Position numbers and translations under genes: made by a program. Positions 1 through 8,162 of a stretch of 64,000 nucleotides of DNA are shown in pieces. The DNA comes from Clostridiales bacterium UBA7273 (GTDB taxonomy: Bacteria; Bacillota; Clostridia; Oscillospirales; Oscillospiraceae), in assembly GCA_002472405.1 (NCBI GenBank), contig DKRV01000032.1:99004-163003 (forward strand), written 5' to 3'. The notes under the pieces were generated by a model. It was not told the origin of the DNA, ran no database searches, and was given only the letters and a program-made list of their open reading frames with translations. The number at the start of each line of letters is the position of its first letter. Position 1 is the stretch's first letter.

Positions 1-345
1 CTCATCGCCTGTTATCTTCACGCTCAAGAGTACGCAGCGGTCGCGGATATCGGGAAAGTCGGTTATTCTGGCAGTCGTATCAACTTCCTTTCCGGCGAAC
101 ACCTCGCATTTGGCAGCCGTAAGGTCATAATGCAGCCAATACTGCCCAAAGCCGAGCGCCATTGCCAAGGCCGCGATAATGAGCCTTGTACGCATTCTGC
201 CGCGAAACAAAAAGGCGCTCAAAGCAAGCATAACAGGCAGTGCGAGCACGGCAATAACGCTCTCGCCAAAGAGCAGATAGTGCGACAAAAACACCGCCGT
301 GCAATATCCAATTGAAGCCGTGCAGAGAATGCGGACTGACTTCAT
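1..345 (-). CDS. comEC: ComEC/Rec2-family DNA uptake protein, N-terminal fragment (runs off window)
   Basis: An open frame of 115 codons starts at ATG 345-343 and leaves the window at base 1 without a stop. It begins MKSVRIL and has two or three closely spaced hydrophobic segments in the first ~65 residues, followed by a polar beta-rich stretch (TTARITDFPDIRDRC). This is the layout of the DUF4131 N-terminal domain of ComEC, the membrane channel that passes single-stranded DNA into competent cells. An AGAGG ribosome site lies about 9 bases upstream of the ATG. DprA, the competence protein that loads RecA on incoming DNA, is encoded at 30531-31739, so a DNA-uptake pathway is plausible. Only the N-terminus is visible, so another protein with a DUF4131-like start remains possible. 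Confidence 0.6.
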   Translation of the reverse strand, partial: MKSVRILCTASIGYCTAVFLSHYLLFGESVIAVLALPVMLALSAFLFRGRMRTRLIIAALAMALGFGQYWLHYDLTAAKCEVFAGKEVDTTARITDFPDIRDRCVLLSVKITGDE

Positions 346-367
346 ACCATCAAACCTCTGTATGCGC

Positions 368-394
368 AAAAAAGCAGCAAGACGCTGCTTTTTT
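368..394 (-). terminator. Rho-independent terminator after the alaS-HIT pair
   Basis: An 11-bp perfect stem (368-378 with 384-394) around a 5-base loop, with A/T runs on both sides. It lies 18 bases past the HIT stop and 23 bases before the comEC start, so it should end alaS-HIT transcription and separate comEC. The A/T symmetry means it could work in either direction. Confidence 0.85.
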
Positions 395-411
395 GCCGTA
401 TTAATCTGAAA

Positions 412-753
412 TTATGCCATTCCCTCGGGAAGCTTCTTTCCGCCCAGCAGGTGGAAGTGCAGATGCTTAACGGTCTGGCCGCCGTCCTCGCCGCAGTTAT
501 TTACGACGCGGTAGCCGTTTGTAAGGCCCTCGCTTTTTGCGATTTTAGCAACGGCCTCAAAGCATTTTCCGACAAGCGCGGAGTTTTCGGCATTTATCTC
601 ATCTGCGCAGCAGATATGCTGCTTGGGCAGAACAAGAACATGCACCGGCGCCTGAGGATTTATATCGCGGAACGCGAAAACGTTCTCATCCTCGTAAACC
701 TTAGTTGACGGGATCTCTCCGGCTATGATTTTGCAAAACAGACAATCGTTCAT
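412..753 (-). CDS. HIT-family (HinT-like) nucleotide-binding hydrolase
   Basis: A 113-residue protein of the histidine-triad superfamily, of the size of bacterial HinT. The signature HLHFHLLGG is at residues ~97-105, preceded by the conserved G-x-x-x-x-Q-T-V-K segment. The N-terminal CLFCKIIAGEIP pattern, with two cysteines, is typical of the PKCI/HinT branch. These enzymes hydrolyse nucleoside phosphoramidates such as lysyl-AMP; the physiological substrate here is unknown. The start is fixed by a strong GGAGGT site. The gene follows alaS after only 15 bases, and its ribosome site sits in that gap, so the two are surely co-transcribed. A terminator at 368-394 closes the unit. Confidence 0.9.
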   Translation of the reverse strand: MNDCLFCKIIAGEIPSTKVYEDENVFAFRDINPQAPVHVLVLPKQHICCADEINAENSALVGKCFEAVAKIAKSEGLTNGYRVVNNCGEDGGQTVKHLHFHLLGGKKLPEGMA

Positions 754-768
754 TAATATTACCTCCGA

Positions 769-3435
769 TTAAAGTCCGAGTTTTTCGGCCACAAGATCAT
801 CGACTATCGCAAGCGCGTTATCCATCTTCAGCACCTCGGTACCGCCGCCCATAGCAGAGTCGGGCTTGCCGCCGCCCTTGCCGCCGGCCACTGCGCAGAC
901 GGCCTTGATGATATCGCCGGCCTTGATACCTGCCGCAACGGCATCCTTGCCGCAGCTTGCGGTGAAGGTGACCTTGGATTCTGTCGCAGTTGCGAGAACG
1001 GCTATGATCTTGGGATCCTTATCGCGCAGGAAATCGCCGATCTTTCTGAGATCGTTTGCGTCAAGATCGGTGCGCGTTGCGGTCAGAACGTTGAAATCGC
1101 CTATCTTCTTTGCGGCAAACAGGAATCTCTCAACGTCGGAAGCAAGGATCTTATCCTTCATCTTCTCAACCTTCTGGCGCAGATTCTTGACCTCGGCGAC
1201 GAAGCCCTCGGCCTTGCTCAGAAGCTCGCCCGGCTTTGCCTTAAGGCTCTCGGCCGCGCGTGCAACGGTCATGTAAGAATGCTTTGCCATCTCGAGATAC
1301 TTTCTGCCCGTTACCGCCTCGATGCGGCGAACGCCGCTTGCAACGGAATACTCGCTTGTTATATGGAACATGCCGACCTTGGCAGTGTTATCAAGATGCG
1401 TACCGCCGCACAGCTCGGTGCTGAAATCGCCCATTTTGACAACGCGGACAACATCACCGTATTTTTCGCCGAACAGCGCGGTGGCGCCGCTGTTCTTTGC
1501 GTCCTCAAGGCTCATTTCGGTCACGGTGATATCGGCTCCGTCGAGCACTGCGTTATTAACGGCATCCTCAACTGCGGCGACCTCTTTCGGAGTCATGGCC
1601 TCAAAGTGCGTGAAGTCAAATCTCAGGTAATCTGCATCGACAAGCGAGCCTGCCTGATGAACATGATCGCCCAGAACCGAGCGCAGCGCAGCATGCAGCA
1701 GATGCGTTGCCGAATGAGCGCGTGAGACAGCCTTGCGGCGCTCGGGATCGACGGAGGCAACGACCTCCTCGCCAACCGATATGGAGCCGGACTCGCACAC
1801 GCCGTAGTGCAGATATTTATTGCCCTTATCCTTCTTGACATTGTTAACGACAAAGCGCGTGAGCTGGCCATGCTCAACATCCTCGAGACTGAAGCCAAGC
1901 ACGCCCTTATCGGCAAGCTGGCCGCCCATTTCGGCGTAGAACGGGGTTTTATCCATGACAACGATGCCCTCGCAGCCTTCGCTTATCTCGCCTGCAAGCT
2001 CATCACCGTTTACAATCGCAAGAACAGTAGCGGTATCGGTGAGCCTATCATAGCCCGTAAACTGCGTATGAGTTGCGTCAAGGCCGAAGTCAATGCCCTC
2101 CCAGCCGAGGTCGCCGAGAGCTTTTCTCGCCTCGCGAGCACGGACGCGCTGCTCCTCCATGAGAGTCTTGAACTCGTCCATATTAAGCGTCATGCCCTCG
2201 TCAACGAGCATTTCTGCGGTCATATCCACGGGGAAGCCGTAGGTATCATAAAGCTTGAATGCGTCAGCGCCGGAAAACACGGTCTCGCCCTTGGCCTTGT
2301 GCTCCTCGAGCAGGCTATTATATATCTGCAAGCCGGAGTCGATGGTCTTTGCGAAGCTGTCCTCCTCGCTTTTTACGACGCGGGTTATATACTGCTGCTT
2401 TTCGCGCAGCTCGGGATACTGGCATTCGTTTTCGTGAATAACGGTGTCAATGATCTTATAAAGGAACGGTTCGTTAACGCCAAGGAGCTTACCATGGCGT
2501 GCAGCTCTTCTGAGAAGTCTGCGCAGGACATAGCCACGCCCCTCGTTTGACGGAAGAATGCCGTCGCAGATCATAAATGTTGCGCTGCGGATATGGTCGG
2601 TGATAACGCGCAGGGATACGTCGCGCTTATTGCTCTCGCCATAGTGTGCGCCGGTTATATCGGACACCTTGTGAGTGATGTTCATGACCGTATCGACGTC
2701 AAACAGCGAGTTTACGCCCTGGCAGACGACCGCGAGACGCTCAAGGCCCATGCCGGTGTCGATATTCTTCTGCGAAAGCTCGGTGTAATTGCCGTGGCCG
2801 TTGTTATCAAACTGCGAGAAAACATTGTTCCAGACCTCGATATATCTGTCGCAGTCGCAGCCGACAGTGCAGTCGGGCTTACCGCAGCCGTATTCCGCGC
2901 CGCGGTCATAGTATATCTCCGAGCAGGGGCCGCAGGGGCCTGCTCCGTGCTCCCAGAAGTTGTCCTCCTTGCCGAAGCGGAATATCTTCTCTGCCGGTAT
3001 GCCGATCTCGTCATGCCAGATGTTCCATGCCTCGTCATCGTCAATGTATACCGAAGGATAGAGTCTGTCCGGATCAAGTCCGACCCACTGCTCGCTCGTG
3101 AGGAACTCCCAGCTCCATGCTATTGCTTCGTGCTTAAAATAATCGCCGAAGGAGAAGTTGCCGAGCATTTCAAAATAGGTGCCGTGGCGCGCGGTATGGC
3201 CGACATTTTCGATATCACCGGTGCGTATGCACTTCTGGCAGGTGCAGACACGCTTGCGCGGCGGTATCTGCTCGCCCTTGAACCACGGCTTCATCGGGGT
3301 CATGCCGGCGTTTATGAGCAGTATGGATTTATCGTTCTGCGGAACCAGCGAGAAGCTGGGCAGGCGCAGATGACCCTTGCTCTCAAAAAAGCTCAGGAAC
3401 ATTTCTCTCAGTTCGTTTACTCCGTATGCTTTCAT
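769..3435 (-). CDS. alaS: Alanyl-tRNA synthetase
   Basis: An 888-residue protein, full length for bacterial AlaRS. The class II catalytic domain begins at residue 1 and has motif 1-2 features such as GTYFEMLGNFSFGDYF near residue 85. The editing domain has the zinc/histidine motifs SATHLLHAAL and CGGTHLDNTAKVG (near residue 675). The C-terminal DHHA1/C-Ala region ends with the glycine-rich AVAGGKGGGKPDSAMGGG. It charges tRNA-Ala and clears misacylated Ser/Gly. Only 16 bases separate it from the upstream U32/mltG genes, so there is no room for a T-box leader. It probably reads from an upstream promoter or a very short one. Confidence 0.98.
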   Translation of the reverse strand: MKAYGVNELREMFLSFFESKGHLRLPSFSLVPQNDKSILLINAGMTPMKPWFKGEQIPPRKRVCTCQKCIRTGDIENVGHTARHGTYFEMLGNFSFGDYFKHEAIAWSWEFLTSEQWVGLDPDRLYPSVYIDDDEAWNIWHDEIGIPAEKIFRFGKEDNFWEHGAGPCGPCSEIYYDRGAEYGCGKPDCTVGCDCDRYIEVWNNVFSQFDNNGHGNYTELSQKNIDTGMGLERLAVVCQGVNSLFDVDTVMNITHKVSDITGAHYGESNKRDVSLRVITDHIRSATFMICDGILPSNEGRGYVLRRLLRRAARHGKLLGVNEPFLYKIIDTVIHENECQYPELREKQQYITRVVKSEEDSFAKTIDSGLQIYNSLLEEHKAKGETVFSGADAFKLYDTYGFPVDMTAEMLVDEGMTLNMDEFKTLMEEQRVRAREARKALGDLGWEGIDFGLDATHTQFTGYDRLTDTATVLAIVNGDELAGEISEGCEGIVVMDKTPFYAEMGGQLADKGVLGFSLEDVEHGQLTRFVVNNVKKDKGNKYLHYGVCESGSISVGEEVVASVDPERRKAVSRAHSATHLLHAALRSVLGDHVHQAGSLVDADYLRFDFTHFEAMTPKEVAAVEDAVNNAVLDGADITVTEMSLEDAKNSGATALFGEKYGDVVRVVKMGDFSTELCGGTHLDNTAKVGMFHITSEYSVASGVRRIEAVTGRKYLEMAKHSYMTVARAAESLKAKPGELLSKAEGFVAEVKNLRQKVEKMKDKILASDVERFLFAAKKIGDFNVLTATRTDLDANDLRKIGDFLRDKDPKIIAVLATATESKVTFTASCGKDAVAAGIKAGDIIKAVCAVAGGKGGGKPDSAMGGGTEVLKMDNALAIVDDLVAEKLGL

Positions 3436-3451
3436 ATATCTTCTCCTTTTC

Positions 3452-4663
3452 TTATCTTTGTTTTATACGTCTTAAAACAGACAGTCGGCTGCACGAAAAC
3501 GGCAGCTTCATTTTTATCGTCATCATCGCATGCGGCGTCGCCTCTATCGCCTCTCCCTCACCGTCTTCCATATACTCGACCGTAAACGGCACAGGCTCAT
3601 GATCGTTTGTCATAAGCTCGACCGTATCGCCGAGGCTGAAACGGTTTCGCTGCGTCAGCACGGCATTGCCGTCTGCATCGCAATCCTCAACAACTGCACA
3701 CACCTCGGCATCGGAGTAATAGCTTGTCTCCGAATAGTGCTGGCCGGGGTCGCCGTAGTAAAATCCGGTGCAGTACGGTCGGTGGCTGAGCTTATCGACC
3801 TCGTCACGCCATATCTTCGGCAGCGGCTTTTCGGCTTTTGCGCAGTCTATCGCGTGGCGATACGCATTCGTAACGGCGGCGGCATAGTAGGCCGATTTCA
3901 TTCTGCCCTCTATCTTGAAGCTCGTAACTCCGGCATCTATAAGCTCGGGTATATGATCGATCATGCACATATCGCGCGAGTTCATGATATATGTGCCCTT
4001 ATCCTCGGTAATGTCAAAATACTCACCCGGGCGTTTTTCCTCAACAAGGTGGTACTTCCAGCGGCAGGGCTGCGCACATGCGCCGCGGTTTGCGTCGCGG
4101 CCGGTCAAATAATTTGACAGCAGGCAGCGCCCCGAAAACGACACGCACATAGCGCCGTGGACAAACGCTTCAATTTCAAGCTCTTTCAGCGTATTTGCAC
4201 GAATTTCGTATATATCGCGCATCGGTGTTTCACGAGCAAGAACAACGCGGCTTGCCCCCATGTCGTAAAGCACGTTCGCAGTTGCGCTATTTATAACTCC
4301 AAGCTGGGTACTTACATGGCGCTGAACGTTTGGCGCGTATCTCTCGGCCATCTTCATAACACCGAGATCGGCAATTATAAAGGCGTCCACTCCGGCACTC
4401 TGCGCCTGGCGAAGAAAATCCGGCAGAGCTTTAAGCTCGTCCTCACGCGGCAAGGTATTGCAGGTAAGGTGGACCGCCGCACCCTTTTCGTGCGCTTTTG
4501 CGCAGGCGACGGCAAGCTCTTCCATGGAAAAATTGCCTGCCGAGGCTCTCATTCCAAAGCGTTTACCGGCAAGGTAAACGGCATCCGCGCCGTAGTGGAG
4601 CGCCATTTCAAGGCGCTCCATATCTCCGGCCGGAGCAAGAAGTTCTGTTTTTCTGTCAATCAT
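3452..4663 (-). CDS. U32-family peptidase-like protein (TrhP-type tRNA hydroxylation factor)
   Basis: I place the start at ATG 4663, giving 403 residues beginning MIDRKTELLAPAGDMERLEMAL; the frame extends 27 codons further upstream, but those lie inside mltG and look non-native. U32 hallmarks are ELLAPAGD at the N-terminus, GADAVYLAG, and the signature EAFVHGAMCVSFSGRCLLS followed by the Cys-rich NRGACAQPCRW. Proteins of this kind (TrhP, B. subtilis YrrN/YrrO) work in prephenate-dependent 5-hydroxylation of wobble uridine-34, although the family is often annotated as collagenase-like protease. In Bacillus the same genes follow mltG (yrrL), matching the 8-base overlap with mltG here. Whether one protein does the whole job is not visible. 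Confidence 0.85.
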   Translation of the reverse strand: MIDRKTELLAPAGDMERLEMALHYGADAVYLAGKRFGMRASAGNFSMEELAVACAKAHEKGAAVHLTCNTLPREDELKALPDFLRQAQSAGVDAFIIADLGVMKMAERYAPNVQRHVSTQLGVINSATANVLYDMGASRVVLARETPMRDIYEIRANTLKELEIEAFVHGAMCVSFSGRCLLSNYLTGRDANRGACAQPCRWKYHLVEEKRPGEYFDITEDKGTYIMNSRDMCMIDHIPELIDAGVTSFKIEGRMKSAYYAAAVTNAYRHAIDCAKAEKPLPKIWRDEVDKLSHRPYCTGFYYGDPGQHYSETSYYSDAEVCAVVEDCDADGNAVLTQRNRFSLGDTVELMTNDHEPVPFTVEYMEDGEGEAIEATPHAMMTIKMKLPFSCSRLSVLRRIKQR

Positions 4664-5903
4664 AATTCTGCGTTGCGACAAAAGCGTTGAATGCATCGGC
4701 ACTCGTGAAGAATTCATGCTGGCCGGTGGCCGTGTTGAGCGCATAGTACATATAATTTGTGCTGCTCGGCTGCAAGGCCGCCCTTATCGACGTAATGCCG
4801 GGGTTGCATATCGGAGACGGAGGCAGTCCCTTGCTGATACGGGTGTTATAGGGACTGTCCTTAGCCAGCATTTCAGCTGTCGGCGCGCCCTCGTGGTCGG
4901 GGTACTCATAAAGCGTCGTCGAGTCTATCTGAAGCGGCCAATCCTTATTAAGACGGTTGTAAATGACCGACGCTATAGTGTACTGCTCGGTATCGTTTGC
5001 CGCTTCCTTTTCGATCATGGACGCAATGGTCACGATCTGGCGCATTGTATAGCCGCTTTCCTCCTGCCATTCGAGCATTTCGGCAGTTATTCTGTAATGG
5101 AAAACCTCAAGCAGTTTATTGATGGCCGTTGCTGCCGGCATGCCTTCATAGAATTCGTAGGTATCCGGGAACAGGAAGCCTTCAAGCCTGCTCGCATCGC
5201 CCTTTTCGGTTCCTTCAAGGAATGAGTAGTTAAATGTCGCGTTTGCGGCGGCATCCATAAGCTCGTCATAGTCGCAGACGCCCTCTGCATCGAGCTTTTT
5301 AAATATCTGGTGCATCGTGTAGCCTTCGGGGAAGGTTATCTTCTTTGTTACCATAGCGCCCGAGCCGGATGTCATTTTCTTTACAAGCGCCTTATAGTCG
5401 TATATCGCCTTAAGCTCGTATGTGCCGGGGTCGATCTTCTCATCGGCGTTATACACGGCTCCAAAGAGCTTGAACAGCCATTTGTATTTAATAATGCCGT
5501 TATCCTTGAGCTGATCGGCAACATAGCTCATATCCGCATAGTGGACCTTCTTTGTTTTTGTGTTGCCGTCATCATCCTTGACCTCTACCTCTTTGTAAGT
5601 AAAGCTGTCCTTATCAAGGGTTATCTGGGCAACGGTGTCCGAGGATTTAAAGCCCAGAACATCGGTAGCCGCCGCCCATGCAAGGCAGGCCAAAATGATG
5701 CTGACGCTTATTACAAAAAGAAAGTAGACAGCGCCGCCTGCAAGGCCGCTTTTATTCTCCTTGCGCACGGCAGATGCGCTCTGCTTCGGCGCTGAAGCCG
5801 CCGGGGCTTTTCTCTGCGTCGGGGCAGAAGCCGCTTTTCGGGGCTTCTTTTCAGGCTCTTTTTTGCCGAAGAGCTCTTCAAAATCTGTTTTCTTATCAGC
5901 CAT
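4656..5903 (-). CDS. mltG: Endolytic peptidoglycan transglycosylase MltG
   Basis: A 415-residue single-pass membrane protein. The N-terminal ~55 residues are charged and Ala/Lys-rich (cytoplasmic), followed by one hydrophobic segment (about residues 55-78) and then the extracellular YceG domain. Family motifs include FPEGYTMHQIFKKL, LEGFLFPDTYEF, IASMIEKEA with the catalytic Glu, and the closing LPPSPICNPGITSIRAAL. MltG cuts nascent glycan strands and is thought to set their length. An AAAGGAG site lies 7 bases before the ATG. The stop overlaps the start of the downstream U32 gene by 8 bases, so the two are translationally coupled. Confidence 0.95.
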   Translation of the reverse strand: MADKKTDFEELFGKKEPEKKPRKAASAPTQRKAPAASAPKQSASAVRKENKSGLAGGAVYFLFVISVSIILACLAWAAATDVLGFKSSDTVAQITLDKDSFTYKEVEVKDDDGNTKTKKVHYADMSYVADQLKDNGIIKYKWLFKLFGAVYNADEKIDPGTYELKAIYDYKALVKKMTSGSGAMVTKKITFPEGYTMHQIFKKLDAEGVCDYDELMDAAANATFNYSFLEGTEKGDASRLEGFLFPDTYEFYEGMPAATAINKLLEVFHYRITAEMLEWQEESGYTMRQIVTIASMIEKEAANDTEQYTIASVIYNRLNKDWPLQIDSTTLYEYPDHEGAPTAEMLAKDSPYNTRISKGLPPSPICNPGITSIRAALQPSSTNYMYYALNTATGQHEFFTSADAFNAFVATQNYD

Positions 5904-5945
5904 AGATATCTCCTTTGCCGATTGTAACCTGATTTGCCGTTACGG

Positions 5946-5976
5946 CATAATATACAGCAGACGCAGCGATCGCTGC
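5946..5976 (+). promoter_or_regulatory. Candidate sporulation-type promoter and 14-bp palindrome in the mltG / small-ORF divergent gap
   Basis: CATAATATA at 5946-5954 matches the -10 pattern CATAnnnTA of sigma-E/sigma-K promoters, and an ACC lies 16 bases upstream as in sigma-K -35 elements. Just downstream is a perfect 14-bp palindrome, GCAGCGATCGCTGC (5963-5976), which could be an operator or simply a GCGATCGC-type word. The gap also has to hold the mltG promoter on the other strand, so the assignment is tentative. Confidence 0.3.
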
Positions 5977-6061
5977 TCTGAATGCGTGATAATCATCGTG
6001 TCGTAAGTCCGCCGCGCCGGACCGTACTGCGGAATTTTATGCGCGGAGAAAGGCAATATAT

Positions 6062-6199
6062 ATGTTCTGCAACAATAACAACAGCTGCATCTGGATCATT
6101 CTCATCCTCATCATTCTCTTCTTCGGATGCGGCAACTGCGGCGGCGGATGCGGATGCGGCAATTCCTGCGGCAATAACGACTGCGGCTGCGGCTGCTGA
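6062..6199 (+). CDS. Small Cys/Gly/Asn-rich protein with one hydrophobic segment
   Basis: A 45-codon gene. It reads MFCNNNNSC, then a hydrophobic stretch WIILILIILFFG (residues 11-22), then a tail built of CG, CGG and CGN repeats with nine cysteines. A GGAGAAAGG ribosome site sits 8 bases before the ATG, and a clean terminator follows 9 bases after the TGA, so it is a self-contained transcription unit. It resembles the small clostridial high-cysteine proteins that automatic annotation labels 'chorion class high-cysteine' and small coat-like spore proteins; no function is established. A sigma-K-like promoter pattern about 110 bases upstream hints at expression during sporulation, but that is inference. 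Confidence 0.7.
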   Translation: MFCNNNNSCIWIILILIILFFGCGNCGGGCGCGNSCGNNDCGCGC

Positions 6200-6207
6200 T
6201 CATCCAC

Positions 6208-6235
6208 GGGGCTCAATCGAGCCCCATTTTGTTTT
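6208..6235 (+). terminator. Terminator after the small Cys-rich gene
   Basis: GGGGCTC (6208-6214) pairs with GAGCCCC (6219-6225) around a 4-base loop and is followed by ATTTTGTTTT. It lies between two convergent genes. Confidence 0.8.
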
Positions 6236-6804
6236 CAGTCGCTCAAAACGAGCGATACCGCAATGTCGGTATCCTCGGCCGGCAGCTTTTCTTCAAGCAG
6301 CGTCTTTCTGCAAAGGCACACGCTGAACGCTTCCGACTGTGCAAGGTACCGGTCATAGTACCCTGCTCCGTGGCCGAGGCGGTTTCCGTATCTGTCGCAG
6401 CATAGCGCCGGAACAATGATAATGTCTTTTGCTCCAGGCCTTACCTCCCGTGTCACCGGCGGCTCGGGAATACCGAACTTGCCGGGGCAAAGCTCAGCTT
6501 TGCCGCTGAAGGGGTAAAAGCTCATAGCGCCGTCATTTCCGCTTACGGGAAGCGCAACACTCCTGCCCTCGTCCAGGAGTTTTTCAATGAGCGACGCCGT
6601 TGATACCTCGCGGCCGACACTGTAATACAAAAATACCGTTTCCGCATTTTTAAGCTCTCTGAGGTTCAGCAGCTTTTCAGCTATTAAGCTGTCGCTTTCT
6701 TTTATATACTCGGGCGAAAGACTTGCTGTTTGTCGCTCCTTTTCGCGGCGAAGGACGCGTTTTTGCTCACAGAGCGGACTTGATGATCGAATAGATCTCT
6801 TCAT
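6235..6804 (-). CDS. 5-formyltetrahydrofolate cyclo-ligase
   Basis: The enzyme converts 5-formyl-THF to 5,10-methenyl-THF with ATP. The family core is clear: RREKERQTASLSPEYI at the N-terminus, FLYYSVGREVST, the ATP/substrate segment, and the Mg-binding GHGAGYYDRYL near the C-terminus. The start is uncertain. The frame is open to 6888 inside tmk; homologues should begin close to the EQKRVLRRE segment. The nearest in-frame ATG is at 6804, giving 189 residues and a 38-base overlap with the tmk end. No good ribosome site is seen there, so translational coupling to tmk, or a non-ATG start nearer 6770, is possible. Confidence 0.85.
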   Translation of the reverse strand: MKRSIRSSSPLCEQKRVLRREKERQTASLSPEYIKESDSLIAEKLLNLRELKNAETVFLYYSVGREVSTASLIEKLLDEGRSVALPVSGNDGAMSFYPFSGKAELCPGKFGIPEPPVTREVRPGAKDIIIVPALCCDRYGNRLGHGAGYYDRYLAQSEAFSVCLCRKTLLEEKLPAEDTDIAVSLVLSD

Positions 6805-7435
6805 GCTTTTCGTCGATCTCGCGCTCAACGCCGTTTTTCTTAAACGGAATGCGCGTCCAGCCATAGTAGTCGGCCGCCTTATCGGCAACTCGCAGACAGT
6901 TTTTAAGATACTCGATGTCCTTTTCGTGGATATCCGCCGAGGTGTGCGTTTTCTCCTGCCTGTGCTTCATGCGCCGAAGAGACGTTTCAACGTCAACATC
7001 AAGGTATATCACAAGATCAGGCTTCGGCAGGCCGAGCTTTACATATTCAAAATCATACAGCCATTCAAAAAATGCCGGAAGCTCCTCATCCGGAAGCTTT
7101 GCTCCCTGATGCACGGCATTCGAGGTCGTATATCTGTCCGACAGGACAAAGCCGCCGGAATTATATATATCGCCCCAGTCCGTTCTGTATGAAGCAAAAC
7201 GATCGACAGCGAAAAAGGCCGAAGCGGTATATGCATTGACATCGCTCGGATTTGAGCCGAACTGACCGCCGAGATACATTCTTATGAGCGCGCTGCTGTC
7301 ATTATCATATCGTGGAAATACGATGTGGTGATAGTTTATTCCCTCGGCCTCAAGGCGGCTGCATACACGTCTGTAATGGGCGGACTTGCCGCTGCCGTCA
7401 ATGCCTTCAAATACGATAAGCTTACCCTTTTCCAT
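6767..7435 (-). CDS. tmk: Thymidylate kinase-like nucleoside monophosphate kinase
   Basis: A 222-residue P-loop kinase. It has Walker A at residues ~10-17 (GIDGSGKS), a DR motif in VDRFASYR, and the TMP-kinase segment DRYTTSNAVHQGAK (residues ~99-112), followed by a LID-like RMKHRQEKTH. It phosphorylates dTMP to dTDP for DNA synthesis. The stop overlaps the 5-FCL frame downstream, and its start overlaps the tagA gene end by 14 bases, so it sits in a tight minus-strand cluster. The sequence after the P-loop differs somewhat from the classical Tmk, so it may be the longer clostridial type. Confidence 0.88.
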   Translation of the reverse strand: MEKGKLIVFEGIDGSGKSAHYRRVCSRLEAEGINYHHIVFPRYDNDSSALIRMYLGGQFGSNPSDVNAYTASAFFAVDRFASYRTDWGDIYNSGGFVLSDRYTTSNAVHQGAKLPDEELPAFFEWLYDFEYVKLGLPKPDLVIYLDVDVETSLRRMKHRQEKTHTSADIHEKDIEYLKNCLRVADKAADYYGWTRIPFKKNGVEREIDEKHEEIYSIIKSAL

Positions 7436-8162
7436 TGAAAAACTTCCTTATGCGTTTTATCCACGCCTTTATTATAAAAAGCGGAAGGCGCGCAATGCGC
7501 TTGAAGCGCCACGGCTCTTTGATGCAGCGATACAGCCACTCGGCATTCATCTTCTGCCACGCCTTCGGAGCGCGCATGACCGTTCCTGCAAAAACATCGA
7601 GCGAGCCGCCGAGGCCTGCCATCAGGCCGATATCAAGCCGCTCGGCGTTCTGCGCCATCCAAAGCTCCTGCTTCGGCGCACCGAGGCAGACCATGAGAAA
7701 ATCGGGCTGCGCGGCGTTTATCTTCTCGACCACCGGGCCGTCATCCTTAAAATATCCGTCGTTCGTTCCACAGACATTAAGTCCCGGGTACGTTTCCTGC
7801 ATTTTTTTCTTTGCCGCATCGGCAACTCCGGGCTTTGCTCCGAGCAGGAACACGCTTTTCCCCGTCTGCGCGGCATACTCAAGTATTGCCTCGCCTATCT
7901 CGATGCCAGGCAGGCGCTCTTTGAGCGGCGTTCCGATAATCCTGGCCGCTTTCACAACGCCTATACCGTCGGGTATTACAAGATCTGCGTTGCATATCGC
8001 ATCGTGCAGCTCGGCATTTTCCCACGCCGCCATCACTATCTCGGGGTTTGGCGTTACCATATATGCGCTGCGGTGCTCATCAATGAGCCTTTTGCACAAG
8101 TCTATTGCATTTTCCCTCGTCAGATCATCAAATCCGACGCCCAAAACATCTATCCTACTCAA
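7422..8162 (-). CDS. WecG/TagA/CpsF-family glycosyltransferase
   Basis: A 246-residue GT26 enzyme. It shows GVGFDDLTRENA at the N-terminus, TPNPEIVMAAWENAELH, DLVIPDGIGVV with the catalytic-site Asp, and DFLMVCLGAPKQELWM. In B. subtilis the homologue TagA adds N-acetylmannosamine to undecaprenyl-PP-GlcNAc to prime wall teichoic acid; the sugar used here cannot be read from the sequence. The start is TTG at 8162, which overlaps the sirtuin stop as TTGA, so translation is coupled. A basic amphipathic C-terminus (residues ~215-246) is consistent with peripheral membrane binding. Confidence 0.92.
   Translation of the reverse strand: MSRIDVLGVGFDDLTRENAIDLCKRLIDEHRSAYMVTPNPEIVMAAWENAELHDAICNADLVIPDGIGVVKAARIIGTPLKERLPGIEIGEAILEYAAQTGKSVFLLGAKPGVADAAKKKMQETYPGLNVCGTNDGYFKDDGPVVEKINAAQPDFLMVCLGAPKQELWMAQNAERLDIGLMAGLGGSLDVFAGTVMRAPKAWQKMNAEWLYRCIKEPWRFKRIARLPLFIIKAWIKRIRKFFNGKG

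Noticed and set aside
3436..3451. T-box riboswitch for alaS (and for leuS at 16435-16481)
   Set aside because: The gaps upstream are only 16 and 47 bases; no specifier stem-loop or antiterminator can fit.
2593..3585. 330-codon plus-strand frame opposite alaS
   Set aside because: It lies wholly antisense to a clear AlaRS, has no ribosome site, and its composition mirrors the codon pattern of the minus-strand gene. Similar long antisense frames opposite leuS (15406-16485), the SLH gene (46022-47038), nfnAB (55591-57622) and the AGCS gene (59792-61024) were dropped for the same reason.
3452..4744. Longer form of the U32 protein starting at 4744
   Set aside because: The extra 27 residues (MRSTRPPASMNSSRV...) lie inside mltG coding sequence, are unlike the family, and the conserved start MIDRKTELLAPAGD fits ATG 4663.
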